22,653 nt of DNA, taken from NCBI GenBank assembly GCA_028703035.1, contig JAQVNR010000014.1:1-22653 (forward strand), written 5' to 3'. The notes under the pieces were generated by a model, which saw only the letters and a list, made by a program, of their open reading frames with translations, was not told the origin of the DNA and searched no databases. The position numbers were made by a program, and so were the translations under genes. Each line of letters starts with the position of its first letter. Within the stretch, counting starts at the first letter, position 1. The stretch is from Bacilli bacterium (GTDB lineage: Bacteria; Bacillota_I; Bacilli_A; RF39; UBA660). Shown one piece after another: positions 15,508-22,653 of this stretch.

Positions 15508-16005
15508 GTGAAATATGATGTTGTAAGTTTTGATACTATTGCTAAAGAGATAATTAATAACGAGAAGTATAAAAAATTAAAAAAAGAAAGTCATCATGGA
15601 TTAACTAGATATGATCATAGTTTAAGAGTGGCTAAAAAAACATATAATATGGATTTAAAATTAAACATTGATTATATATCAGCAACAAGAGCAGCTCTTT
15701 TACATGATTTTTTTATAGATATTGATTTTAAAAATATAACGGGGATTGATAAAGGAAAAGTTCATCCGAACTTGGCTCTTGCTAATGCAGAGGCGTATTT
15801 TAATTTGAATAATAAAGAAAAAGATGCGATTTTAAACCATATGTTTCCTTTAACATTGATTCCACCAACATCTATTGAAGGATTAATAGTGACAACTGCT
15901 GATAAAGCAGTAGCAGTTTATGAGTATAGTAGATTTAAATTAACTGCTACGTTAAGCCTGTGGTTTTTATTTTTATTTAATATTTTAACTTTAAGCAATA
16001 ATTAA
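15508..16005 (+). CDS. HD-domain phosphohydrolase
   Basis: A 165-residue metal-dependent phosphohydrolase of the HD superfamily. The metal ligands are in place: H37 (YDHSLRVA), the H66-D67 doublet (LLHDFF), H86 and H111 (NHMFPL) and D132 (TTADKAVA). The substrate is probably a nucleotide or phosphate ester but cannot be named. The C-terminus ends in a hydrophobic stretch (LTATLSLWFLFLFNILTL, about 144-161) that could be a membrane-associating helix. Translation starts at GTG with AGGTGAG at 15493-15499; the ATG at 15500 is out of frame. It has its own promoter and a terminator downstream, so it is a single-gene unit. Confidence 0.8.
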   Translation: MKYDVVSFDTIAKEIINNEKYKKLKKESHHGLTRYDHSLRVAKKTYNMDLKLNIDYISATRAALLHDFFIDIDFKNITGIDKGKVHPNLALANAEAYFNLNNKEKDAILNHMFPLTLIPPTSIEGLIVTTADKAVAVYEYSRFKLTATLSLWFLFLFNILTLSNN

Positions 16006-16031
16006 TGTTAATATACTGTCAAGAACAAATT

Positions 16032-16060
16032 AAAAAGAAATAAGTAAATATTTTCTTTTT
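16032..16060 (+). terminator. Terminator after the HD gene
   Basis: A 9-bp stem AAAAAGAAA / TTTCTTTTT (16032-16040 with 16052-16060), loop of 11, then more T-rich sequence. All A/T pairs except one, so moderate strength. Confidence 0.6.
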
Positions 16061-16166
16061 TTCTTTGTTTATAAGGATTATAAAGACTTAATGTTTTTTT
16101 TAAACAAAAAATTAAAAAAGTATTTGGATAAAAACACCATTTAGCTAAAAATAGGTAAAAAAAACA

Positions 16167-16195
16167 TTGACATAAAAAATATATTTTGCTATGCT
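16167..16195 (+). promoter_or_regulatory. Strong promoter of the anaerobic ribonucleotide reductase operon
   Basis: Consensus TTGACA (16167-16172), 17-base spacer and TATGCT (16190-16195) with extended TGC in front: the best promoter in the window. The leader to the ATG at 16235 is about 33 bases. I saw no pair of NrdR-type boxes around it. Confidence 0.85.
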
Positions 16196-16234
16196 TGATT
16201 AGAACATAAAAGTTATGTGTGGGTAGGTAATAAT

Positions 16235-18172
16235 ATGAAAAAAGATGTATTTGAAGACCTTGTTGTCGTTAAAAGAAGTGGGCAACGGGTAAGTTTTAAC
16301 AGCTATAAAATAGCAGTTGCAATAAAGCAAGCTTTTGATAATGTTTATGGATTATATGATGAGGCAAATGTTAATGAAGTATTTGCAGAAGTTCTTTTAT
16401 ATATTAAAAAAAATTATATTGATCGCAAAACTATTAATGTTGAAGATATTCAAGATATTATTGAAAATACCTTGAGGCAAGAAAAACATTTCAAAGTCTA
16501 TGAAGCTTTTAGTCAGTATCGCCAAAAAAGAGCCGCTTGTAGAAAAGTATTTACAATAAAACAACAACATAAATTTATTAAAGCAATTGAAAAAATTGAT
16601 GAAAATAACTCTCTTAGAGTTAGTAATAACTATAAACCAACCGAACTTTTAATTAAATATGGAACAACTGTTGCTAGTGAATTTTCTAAATCATATATAA
16701 TTGATAGTAAGTATTTAAGGGCTCATGAAGAAGGGAATATTTATATCCATCAGTTAGAAACGCTTCCCTTAGGAATATTAGCAAATGTTCACTTAAATTT
16801 AAAAGAAGAAAACATAGTATCAATTCCTAAACTAATTGATATCTTAAATATTAAAAGTGAAATTAAAGGTTATATTAATATTCCTCAGCTTGATTATATT
16901 TTAGAAGATTGGTTTTTAAATCAATATCGTAAATATTTAATTGAATATTTAATTAATTATTTTAAAATATCTGGTTTTAAAGAATATTTAAATTTAAAAA
17001 AAATTATTGAACTTATAAATAAAGAAGACAAGTTAGAGTTTGATATAGAAAAATATCAGCAATTTATACTTTCTAAACCAGTAGAAAATTTATTTAAAAT
17101 AGCGGTAACAGATGCTTTTAATAAAACTAAAGAGAAATTAGCTAATACTTTATTAAATATATTTACAATCTTTAATACTAATAAAATTTATAGTGTTAGT
17201 TTAGGTACGAATGATTCTGTTGTAGGATGTTTAATTAATTTAACTGTTTTAGATTTAATCAAAGAAAATGATTTTAACAATTTAAATATAATATTTAAAT
17301 TAAAAAACAATGAATCGAAATATTTAGAAAAAATTAGTGAAAATCTTCTCCTAGGTAAAAATATTTTTCTGACGTTTATTGAAAGTTCATTTAATAAAGA
17401 TAATGAAGAAGTAGAATACTTTCCTGATGGTACTAGAATATTTGAAAATATCAATTCAGCTTCTAGAGCTTCAATTGGACGAATGATTGTTTCTAAAACC
17501 TCAATTAATATGGGAAGGCTGGGAATTAAATATCAAAATAAAAGTATTAAAGAATTTTATTTAGAACTTGAAGAAACTTTGGAGTTAGCTAAAAACAATT
17601 TATTACTATCATTTGAAATAATTGGCGATAAAAATAAAGAAAATTATCAATATTTGTTTACTGGGAATATTCTCGATGATGAAAAATTAGAAGTTGGTCA
17701 AAAAATTCGCAAAGTTATTAAAGATGGAAGCTTACTAATCGGTTTAGTTGGTTTAAAAGAATGTGTATTTTCATTAGAAAAAAATGAAGATAAGCAGTTT
17801 AAATTAATAATAGATATTTTAAAATTTTTAAATAAAAAATGCAGCGAGTTTGAAAATGATACGAAAATAAATTTTAAAATTTATGAGCCTTCATCTGAGG
17901 AAGTTCGCAGAGAATTAATGGCTTTAGATAAGGCAATATATGGAATTAAAAAAGGTGCTACTGAAGATGAAAAATATAGCTTAGTTGCCACACTTTTTAA
18001 AGATGATTATAAAAAGCAAGGAATAGTTCAAAAACTGTTTAATGGAGGCAATTTGCTAGAAATAAAAATACCAGCAAAAACAAGTAGTAAAAAGGTAACT
18101 GAGTTAATAAAAAATTTGCAAAAAAGTGATATTGGTAATGTTAAAATAAGTATAAGAAGTAGGGATACTTAA
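16235..18172 (+). CDS. NrdD-like protein with ATP-cone, probably catalytically inactive
   Basis: This 645-residue protein resembles the NrdD two genes downstream but lacks its active-site parts. An ATP-cone is clear at about 5-95 (VVKRSGQRVSFNSYKIAVAI, then NVEDIQDIIENTLRQ and VYEAFSQYRQKRA). The barrel homology continues: RAHEEGNIYIHQLE matches NrdD's HLNCDIHIHDLS, RASIGRMIVSKTSIN matches the GSIGVVTINVPR block and LLIGLVGLKECVF the TIGLIGMNEACL block. No cysteine occurs in the loop 398-416 (DGTR at 398-401) that aligns with NrdD's Met-Cys-Cys-Arg-Leu segment. The protein ends after the strand preceding the zinc/glycyl-radical domain, so there is no radical glycine. The ATG at 16235 follows GGTAGGT; an in-frame GTG at 16217 is less likely. 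It lies 1 base before nrdG. It may regulate NrdD allosterically; this is inference. A short or divergent active reductase is not excluded. Confidence 0.78.
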   Translation: MKKDVFEDLVVVKRSGQRVSFNSYKIAVAIKQAFDNVYGLYDEANVNEVFAEVLLYIKKNYIDRKTINVEDIQDIIENTLRQEKHFKVYEAFSQYRQKRAACRKVFTIKQQHKFIKAIEKIDENNSLRVSNNYKPTELLIKYGTTVASEFSKSYIIDSKYLRAHEEGNIYIHQLETLPLGILANVHLNLKEENIVSIPKLIDILNIKSEIKGYINIPQLDYILEDWFLNQYRKYLIEYLINYFKISGFKEYLNLKKIIELINKEDKLEFDIEKYQQFILSKPVENLFKIAVTDAFNKTKEKLANTLLNIFTIFNTNKIYSVSLGTNDSVVGCLINLTVLDLIKENDFNNLNIIFKLKNNESKYLEKISENLLLGKNIFLTFIESSFNKDNEEVEYFPDGTRIFENINSASRASIGRMIVSKTSINMGRLGIKYQNKSIKEFYLELEETLELAKNNLLLSFEIIGDKNKENYQYLFTGNILDDEKLEVGQKIRKVIKDGSLLIGLVGLKECVFSLEKNEDKQFKLIIDILKFLNKKCSEFENDTKINFKIYEPSSEEVRRELMALDKAIYGIKKGATEDEKYSLVATLFKDDYKKQGIVQKLFNGGNLLEIKIPAKTSSKKVTELIKNLQKSDIGNVKISIRSRDT

Positions 18173-18173
18173 A

Positions 18174-18860
18174 ATGAACATATGTGGTTTAGAAAAATTA
18201 ACTATCACTGATTATCCAGGATACGTATCTTGTATAGTTTTTACTCAAGGGTGTAATTTTAATTGTCCATTTTGTCATAATTCATCACTGATTCCTTTTA
18301 AAAAAGGGACTATTAAAGAAGAAGAAGTTTTTGCTTATTTAGAAAAAAGAAAAAAAATCCTAGATGGAGTTGTAATAACTGGTGGAGAGCCACTTCTTCA
18401 ACTAAATATTAAAGATTTTATTAAAAAAATTAGAGATTTAGGCCTTAAAGTAAAGCTTGATACTAACGGTAGTAATTACCAAATGTTAAAAGAGCTTCTT
18501 GATGAGCATTTAGTTGATTATATTGCCATGGACATTAAAAATGATATGACTAACTATGAGATGCTAACTGGCTTTAAAAAATATAATTTTGACAGTGTTA
18601 AAGATGTAATTAAATTAATTGAAAATTCTAATATTGATTATGAATTTAGAACAACAATAGTTAAAGAATATCATAATTTAGATAATATAAAAAACATATG
18701 TGAATTTATTAGTGATAAAAGTAAATATTATCTGCAAAATTATGTAGATAATGAAAATGTTTTAACTAAAGGGTTAAGTGGTTTTACAAAATTAGAACTG
18801 AAAAGTATGGAAAATATTTTAAAAGAAAAATACTCTAATGTAGCAGTTAGAGGATTATAG
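18174..18860 (+). CDS. nrdG: Anaerobic ribonucleotide reductase activating enzyme, radical SAM
   Basis: A 228-residue radical SAM activase that makes the glycyl radical on NrdD, using a 4Fe-4S cluster and S-adenosylmethionine. The cluster motif CNFNCPFC (C27, C31, C34) is intact, preceded by TDYPGYVSCIVFTQG and followed by the SAM-binding GVVITGGEPLL and KLDTNGSNY. The family is the NrdG/PFL-activase group (NrdG2 type). It starts 1 base after the stop of the NrdD-like protein, so translation is coupled; the nrdD gene follows after 30 bases. It could in principle act on either NrdD or the upstream NrdD-like protein, but only the former has a radical glycine. Confidence 0.92.
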   Translation: MNICGLEKLTITDYPGYVSCIVFTQGCNFNCPFCHNSSLIPFKKGTIKEEEVFAYLEKRKKILDGVVITGGEPLLQLNIKDFIKKIRDLGLKVKLDTNGSNYQMLKELLDEHLVDYIAMDIKNDMTNYEMLTGFKKYNFDSVKDVIKLIENSNIDYEFRTTIVKEYHNLDNIKNICEFISDKSKYYLQNYVDNENVLTKGLSGFTKLELKSMENILKEKYSNVAVRGL

Positions 18861-18890
18861 ATTTATACAAAAAGATATGGGAGGAAAAAA

Positions 18891-21206
18891 ATGTATAAAA
18901 TAAGAAAAAGAAATGGAAAGATTGTTAATTTTGATATAACTAAAATATCAAGTGCAATCACTAAGGCTTTTGATGCCGAAGAAACAAATTATGATGAAGG
19001 GGTAATAGATTTTTTAGCATTAAAAGTAACTGCTGATTTTGCAGGTCAAGTGAAAGATAATATTATTGATGTAGAAACTATTCAAGATAGTGTTGAGACC
19101 GTATTATCAAAAGCAGGTTATACAAATGTTGCTAAAGCTTATATTCTTTATCGTAAACTTCGTGAAAAGCAAAGATCTGTTGAGTCAACGGTGCTTGACT
19201 ATGCAGAAGTAATTAATAGTTATGTCAATGTAACTGATTGGCGAGTTAAAGAAAATTCAACTGTTACTTATTCAGTTGGCGGTTTAATTTTAGGTAATTC
19301 AGGAGCTATAACTGCAAATTATTGGTTATCTGAAATCTATGATAAAGAAATAGCAGAAGCTCATCTTAATTGTGATATTCATATTCATGATTTATCGATG
19401 TTAACTGGCTACTGCGCAGGTTGGAGTTTAAAACAGTTAATTGAAGAAGGTTTAGGCGGAGTACCAGGGAAAATTACTTCATCACCATCTAAACACTTAA
19501 ATACCCTATGTAATCAAATGGTTAATTTTTTAGGAATTATGCAAAACGAATGGGCGGGGGCACAAGCATTTTCTTCTTTTGATACATATTTAGCACCATT
19601 TGTTAAAGTTGATAAATTAACTCGAAAAGATGTAAAACAATGTATCCAGAGTTTTGTTTATGGAGTTAATACACCAAGTAGATGGGGAACTCAATCGCCT
19701 TTTACTAATATTACTTTAGACTGGGTAGTACCAAATGATTTAGCAGAATTTAATGCGGTAGTTGGTGGCAAAGAAATGGACTTTAAATATAAGGATTGTC
19801 AACAAGAGATGGATATGATCAATAAAGCATTTATTGAAATTATGATTGAAGGGGATGCAAATGGTCGTGGTTTTCAGTACCCAATTCCAACTTATTCAAT
19901 AACTAAAGAATTTGATTGGTCAGAAAATGAAAACAACAAACTTTTATTTGAAATGACCGCTAAATACGGAACACCATATTTTTCAAACTATGTAAATAGT
20001 GATATGGAACCATCAGATGTTAGAAGCATGTGTTGCCGTTTAAGATTAGATTTAAGAGAATTAAGAAAAAAATCAGGAGGATTCTTTGGCTCTGGGGAGT
20101 CAACTGGTTCAATAGGAGTAGTTACAATAAATGTGCCAAGAATCGCTTATTTAGCTAACGATGAAAAAAATTTTTACGAAAGATTAGAAAGATTAATGAA
20201 TATTTCGGCAAGATCTTTAAAAGTAAAAAGAAATGTTATTACTAAACTTTTAAACGAAGGATTATATCCGTATACAAAAAGATATTTAGGAACATTTAGT
20301 AATCACTTTTCAACAATTGGACTTATAGGGATGAACGAAGCTTGTTTAAATGCTAAGTGGTTAAGAAAAGATTTAACAGATGCATCAGCCCAAAAGTTTA
20401 CTAAGGACGTTTTAAATTATATGCGGGAAAAACTATCTGATTATCAAGAAGAATATGGGGATTTATATAATTTAGAGGCAACACCTGCTGAATCAACAAC
20501 ATATCGTTTTGCTAAAAAAGATAAAGAATTCTTTCCAGAAATAATTACTGCATCAAATGCTGACACTCCATTTTATACTAATAGTTCGCATTTACCAGTT
20601 GGTTTTACAGAAGATATGTTTGCTGCCCTTGATATTCAAGATGAGCTGCAAACTTTATACACATCAGGAACCGTATTTCATGCTTTCTTAGGAGAAAGAA
20701 TGCCAGACTGGAAAGCATCTGCTGCCCTTGTTAGAAAAATAGCGGAAAATTATAAGCTTCCATATTATACTTTAAGCCCAGTTTATTCTGTTTGTAAAAA
20801 TCACGGATATTTGGATGGTGAAGTAAAAAAATGTGAAGAATGTGGTGAAGAAACAGAAGTTTATAGCCGTATTACCGGATATTATCGCCCAGTTAAAAAT
20901 TGGAATGATGGTAAAAGTCAAGAATTCAAGCAACGTAAAAGTTATTCTACTATAGAAAAAGATGAAAAGTTAAAAGACAAAATATATTTATTTGGAACTA
21001 AAACTTGTCCAAAATGCAAGACAACTAAAACTTTATTAACAAAAGCTAAAATCAAATACGAATATATTGATGCTGAAGAGAATATTAATTTAACAAAAAA
21101 ATATGATGTTAAACAAGCCCCAACATTAGTTGTTATAAAAAAAGGTGAGGTAACCCATATTACTAACCCAGCAAATATTAAAGAATTTATAAAAGAAATC
21201 AATTAG
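18891..21206 (+). CDS. nrdD: Anaerobic ribonucleoside-triphosphate reductase with fused C-terminal glutaredoxin-like domain
   Basis: This 771-residue class III reductase makes deoxynucleotides without oxygen. An ATP-cone (about 1-95) is followed by the catalytic barrel, including HIHDLS and the thiyl-radical segment RSMCCRL (C381, C382). A zinc module follows: C635, H638, C648, C651. The radical glycine is G663 in SRITGYYRPV. After a short linker (about 685-698) a glutaredoxin/thioredoxin-fold domain (about 700-771) is fused, with IYLFGTKTCPKCKTTK (C706, C709), QAPTLVVIKKG and a final helix. A fused redoxin suggests reduction by an electron-transfer protein rather than formate, as described for NrdD2-type enzymes. 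Ribosome site GGGAGGA sits before the ATG. The upstream activase and the downstream thioredoxin-reductase-like gene support this. Confidence 0.93.
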   Translation: MYKIRKRNGKIVNFDITKISSAITKAFDAEETNYDEGVIDFLALKVTADFAGQVKDNIIDVETIQDSVETVLSKAGYTNVAKAYILYRKLREKQRSVESTVLDYAEVINSYVNVTDWRVKENSTVTYSVGGLILGNSGAITANYWLSEIYDKEIAEAHLNCDIHIHDLSMLTGYCAGWSLKQLIEEGLGGVPGKITSSPSKHLNTLCNQMVNFLGIMQNEWAGAQAFSSFDTYLAPFVKVDKLTRKDVKQCIQSFVYGVNTPSRWGTQSPFTNITLDWVVPNDLAEFNAVVGGKEMDFKYKDCQQEMDMINKAFIEIMIEGDANGRGFQYPIPTYSITKEFDWSENENNKLLFEMTAKYGTPYFSNYVNSDMEPSDVRSMCCRLRLDLRELRKKSGGFFGSGESTGSIGVVTINVPRIAYLANDEKNFYERLERLMNISARSLKVKRNVITKLLNEGLYPYTKRYLGTFSNHFSTIGLIGMNEACLNAKWLRKDLTDASAQKFTKDVLNYMREKLSDYQEEYGDLYNLEATPAESTTYRFAKKDKEFFPEIITASNADTPFYTNSSHLPVGFTEDMFAALDIQDELQTLYTSGTVFHAFLGERMPDWKASAALVRKIAENYKLPYYTLSPVYSVCKNHGYLDGEVKKCEECGEETEVYSRITGYYRPVKNWNDGKSQEFKQRKSYSTIEKDEKLKDKIYLFGTKTCPKCKTTKTLLTKAKIKYEYIDAEENINLTKKYDVKQAPTLVVIKKGEVTHITNPANIKEFIKEIN

Positions 21207-21254
21207 TAGACTATAATAGATTTTAGTATCTAAAGTAAAAATATAGAAAGAAAA

Positions 21255-21275
21255 ATAATAAGTCAAACTTATTAT
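21255..21275 (+). promoter_or_regulatory. Perfect hairpin/palindrome before the flavoprotein gene
   Basis: ATAATAAGT (21255-21263), loop CAA, ACTTATTAT (21267-21275): a perfect 9-bp inverted repeat, three bases before the ribosome site region (GAGAGGT). It has no U-run, so it is not a terminator; it could be an operator or an mRNA hairpin. A TATAAT at 21212-21217 upstream, without good -35, might give the gene its own start. Confidence 0.45.
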
Positions 21276-21288
21276 ACGAGAGGTAAAC

Positions 21289-22185
21289 ATGTATGATGTA
21301 ATAATAGTTGGCGGAGGACCAGCAGGAATGACCGCAGGACTTTATCTTGCAAGAGCAGGAATTAAAACATTAATTTTAGAAAAAGAAACAGTAGGAGGGC
21401 AAATAGCAGCAGCGATTAATGTTGATAACTATCCTGGACATTTAACAATAACAGGATCAGAAATTTCTACTATAATGTATGAACAAGTAATAAATGCTGG
21501 TGCCGAGTATGAGTTTGAAAATGTTATCAACATTCATAATGGAAAAATTAAGCAAGTAGTAACTGAAGATAATGTTTATGATTGTAAAGTAGTTATAATT
21601 GCTAGTGGCTCTAAATATCGAAAACTTGGGCTTGATGCTGAAGATAAATATGTTGGAAATGGTGTTCATTTTTGCACGGCCTGCGATGGAGCCTTTTATA
21701 AAGATAAAGAAGTTGCTGTAGTAGGTGGAGCAAATACTGCTGTTGCTAATGCAATTTATTTAGCTGATATAGCAAAAAAAGTTTATCTAATTAATCGTGG
21801 AAGCGAGCTTAAAAGTGAAAAAGTAAGAGTTAACGAACTTCTTAAAAAAACAAATGTTGAAATAATGTATAATACAACCGTTGAAAATATTAATGGAGAA
21901 AAACATTTAGAGACAATTGATATTAAAACAGCCGGTATTACTAAAAACTTAAAAATAGATGGTTTATTTGAATCTATTGGAATGGATGCAGAGACGGAAT
22001 TAGTTGATAATTTACTTGTTAAAAATGATTGTAATTATATTATGAGTAAAGACTGTACAACAGATATTGAAGGAATATTTGTAGCTGGAGATTGTCGTGA
22101 GAAAGATGTAAGACAATTAACAACAGCAACAAGCGATGGAACTATTACTGCTTACCTTGCTATTGATTATTTAAAAGGAAATTAA
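21289..22185 (+). CDS. Thioredoxin-reductase-like flavoprotein with altered NADPH motifs
   Basis: This 298-residue protein has the low-molecular-weight thioredoxin reductase layout. FAD site VIIVGGGPAGMTAGLYLARAG at the N-terminus, redox disulfide in FCTACDG (C129, C132), and GIFVAGDCREKDVRQLTTAT near the C-terminus, with the RQ typical of TrxB. The nucleotide site differs from standard TrxB: GGGDSA is GGANTA (146-151), and the NADPH-phosphate motif HRRxxxR is NRGSELK (169-175), losing H and two of the arginines. It may therefore use NADH, ferredoxin or another donor rather than NADPH, as in known divergent thioredoxin reductases; this is inference. It lies 82 bases after nrdD and in the same direction, so its likely partner is NrdD's fused glutaredoxin-like domain. 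The ATG follows GAGAGGT. Confidence 0.85.
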   Translation: MYDVIIVGGGPAGMTAGLYLARAGIKTLILEKETVGGQIAAAINVDNYPGHLTITGSEISTIMYEQVINAGAEYEFENVINIHNGKIKQVVTEDNVYDCKVVIIASGSKYRKLGLDAEDKYVGNGVHFCTACDGAFYKDKEVAVVGGANTAVANAIYLADIAKKVYLINRGSELKSEKVRVNELLKKTNVEIMYNTTVENINGEKHLETIDIKTAGITKNLKIDGLFESIGMDAETELVDNLLVKNDCNYIMSKDCTTDIEGIFVAGDCREKDVRQLTTATSDGTITAYLAIDYLKGN

Positions 22186-22295
22186 TATTTAACAATTTTC
22201 ACTTAACATAAGTTAACAAAACTAAGTGCTAATTTATTTGCTCATTATAAGAGTTTAAAAGAACTAAGGTTCTAACAAATAATAGTTATGTGATT

Positions 22296-22320
22296 AAGAA
22301 CTTGTTATAAAGTTCTTTTT
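22296..22320 (+). terminator. Terminator of the nrd operon
   Basis: An 8-bp perfect stem AAGAACTT / AAGTTCTT (22296-22303 with 22310-22317), loop GTTATA, then TTT. The upstream AGAAC / GTTCT (about 22259-22272) could form a competing stem, so attenuation is possible. Confidence 0.8.
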
Positions 22321-22346
22321 AAGTTTTAAAATTTGGAAAAATATTG

Positions 22347-22352
22347 TATAAT
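22347..22352 (+). promoter_or_regulatory. Possible -10 of the nucleotidyltransferase gene
   Basis: TATAAT ending 17 bases before the ATG at 22370, no clear -35. Confidence 0.45.
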
Positions 22353-22369
22353 TAAAGTGTGAGGTAGAT

Positions 22370-22543
22370 ATGAAAAAAGATTTGACTTTATTAATAATGG
22401 CAGCAGGAGCTGGGTCTAGGTTTGGTGGATTAAAACAGATTGAACCATTTGGCCCAAAGGGAGAGTTTATTATTGATTATTCTGTGTATGATGCATTAAA
22501 GGCTGGTTTTACTAAAGTAATATTTATTATAAAAACTTGCTAA
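22370..22543 (+). pseudogene. Nucleotidyltransferase N-terminus, interrupted by an early stop
   Basis: The frame from ATG 22370 (ribosome site GAGGTAG) gives only 57 residues before TAA at 22541. It carries the nucleotidyltransferase signature LIMAAGAGSRFGGLKQ (residues 8-23) and then GEFIIDYSVYDALKAGF. Full-length members of this MobA/NTP-transferase type have about 230-300 residues, so the frame is broken. A one-base change in the A-run at 22531-22535 would continue it briefly as NLLKKNQEFLNVFLE, then it stops again, so a simple single frameshift does not restore it. The window ends 110 bases later. It may be a real pseudogene or a sequence error near the end of the assembly; these cannot be separated here. 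Confidence 0.6.
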
Positions 22544-22653
22544 AAAAAATCAAGAGTTTTTAAATGTTTTTTTAGAATAATATTATTGCATGACAAAACA
22601 GACTTATTAATGAGTTTTTTTAAAACAAAAAATCTTTTAAATTACCATATCTC

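Noticed and set aside
16140..16234. NrdR boxes in front of the nrd operon
   Set aside because: I looked for paired copies of an ACACWATATATWGTGT-like element and found none; only isolated AT-rich words.
1..22653. CRISPR array, tRNA or rRNA genes, insertion sequences, phage genes
   Set aside because: No regularly spaced direct repeats, no cloverleaf-like segments, no transposase or integrase motifs and no terminal inverted repeats were seen on either strand.

Overview
The window is about 22.6 kb of very AT-rich DNA with dense genes, short intergenic gaps, Gram-positive type Shine-Dalgarno sites and consensus vegetative promoters (TTGACA / TATAAT, often with an extended TGn -10). The gene set (short DnaE polymerase III, RecX, lipoprotein foldase PrsA, ribosomal protein L28, YjcZ-like tiny membrane proteins, oxygen-independent class III ribonucleotide reductase) suggests an anaerobic, low-GC member of the Bacillota, in or near Bacilli/Mollicutes-related gut lineages (RF39-like). 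The lineage is an inference; no rRNA gene is present to fix it.

Layout. 1-2880: a small protein-kinase-fold protein and a large coiled-coil/acidic protein with a helical C-terminus, each with its own promoter. 2881-6282: a two-gene surface operon, a secreted glucosaminidase ending in a dockerin-like module and a membrane-anchored protein starting with a cohesin-like module, behind a CcpA-cre-like palindrome. 6306-7415: recX and a small two-helix membrane protein, ending in a strong bidirectional terminator facing prsA on the minus strand. 8560-8827: two tandem tiny membrane proteins (32 and 40 aa) with their own terminator. 8872-10660: a HerA-type DUF87 ATPase convergent with rpmB (L28). 10953-14990: a short DnaE polymerase with an eroded PHP domain, then a NifS-like cysteine desulfurase. 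15000-16060: a small unknown minus-strand gene and an HD-domain phosphohydrolase. 16167-22185: an anaerobic nucleotide-reduction cluster. 22370-end: the start of a sugar-nucleotide-type nucleotidyltransferase broken by an early stop.

The most interesting parts are two. (1) The dockerin enzyme and membrane cohesin pair look like a minimal, cellulosome-like device for tethering a peptidoglycan hydrolase to the cell surface. (2) The nrd cluster holds, in order, a NrdD-like protein that keeps an ATP-cone and the barrel but ends before the zinc/glycyl-radical module (a likely pseudoenzyme), the NrdG radical-SAM activase, a NrdD with a glutaredoxin-like domain fused at its C-terminus, and a thioredoxin-reductase-like flavoprotein whose NADPH motifs are altered. 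Together these suggest a self-contained electron path from an unidentified donor through the flavoprotein and the fused redoxin to NrdD, with a possible regulatory subunit made from a dead paralogue.

Across the window the -10 box usually ends only 15-27 bases before the start codon, so most messages should have very short 5' leaders; the nrd operon (39 bases) is the longest measured.
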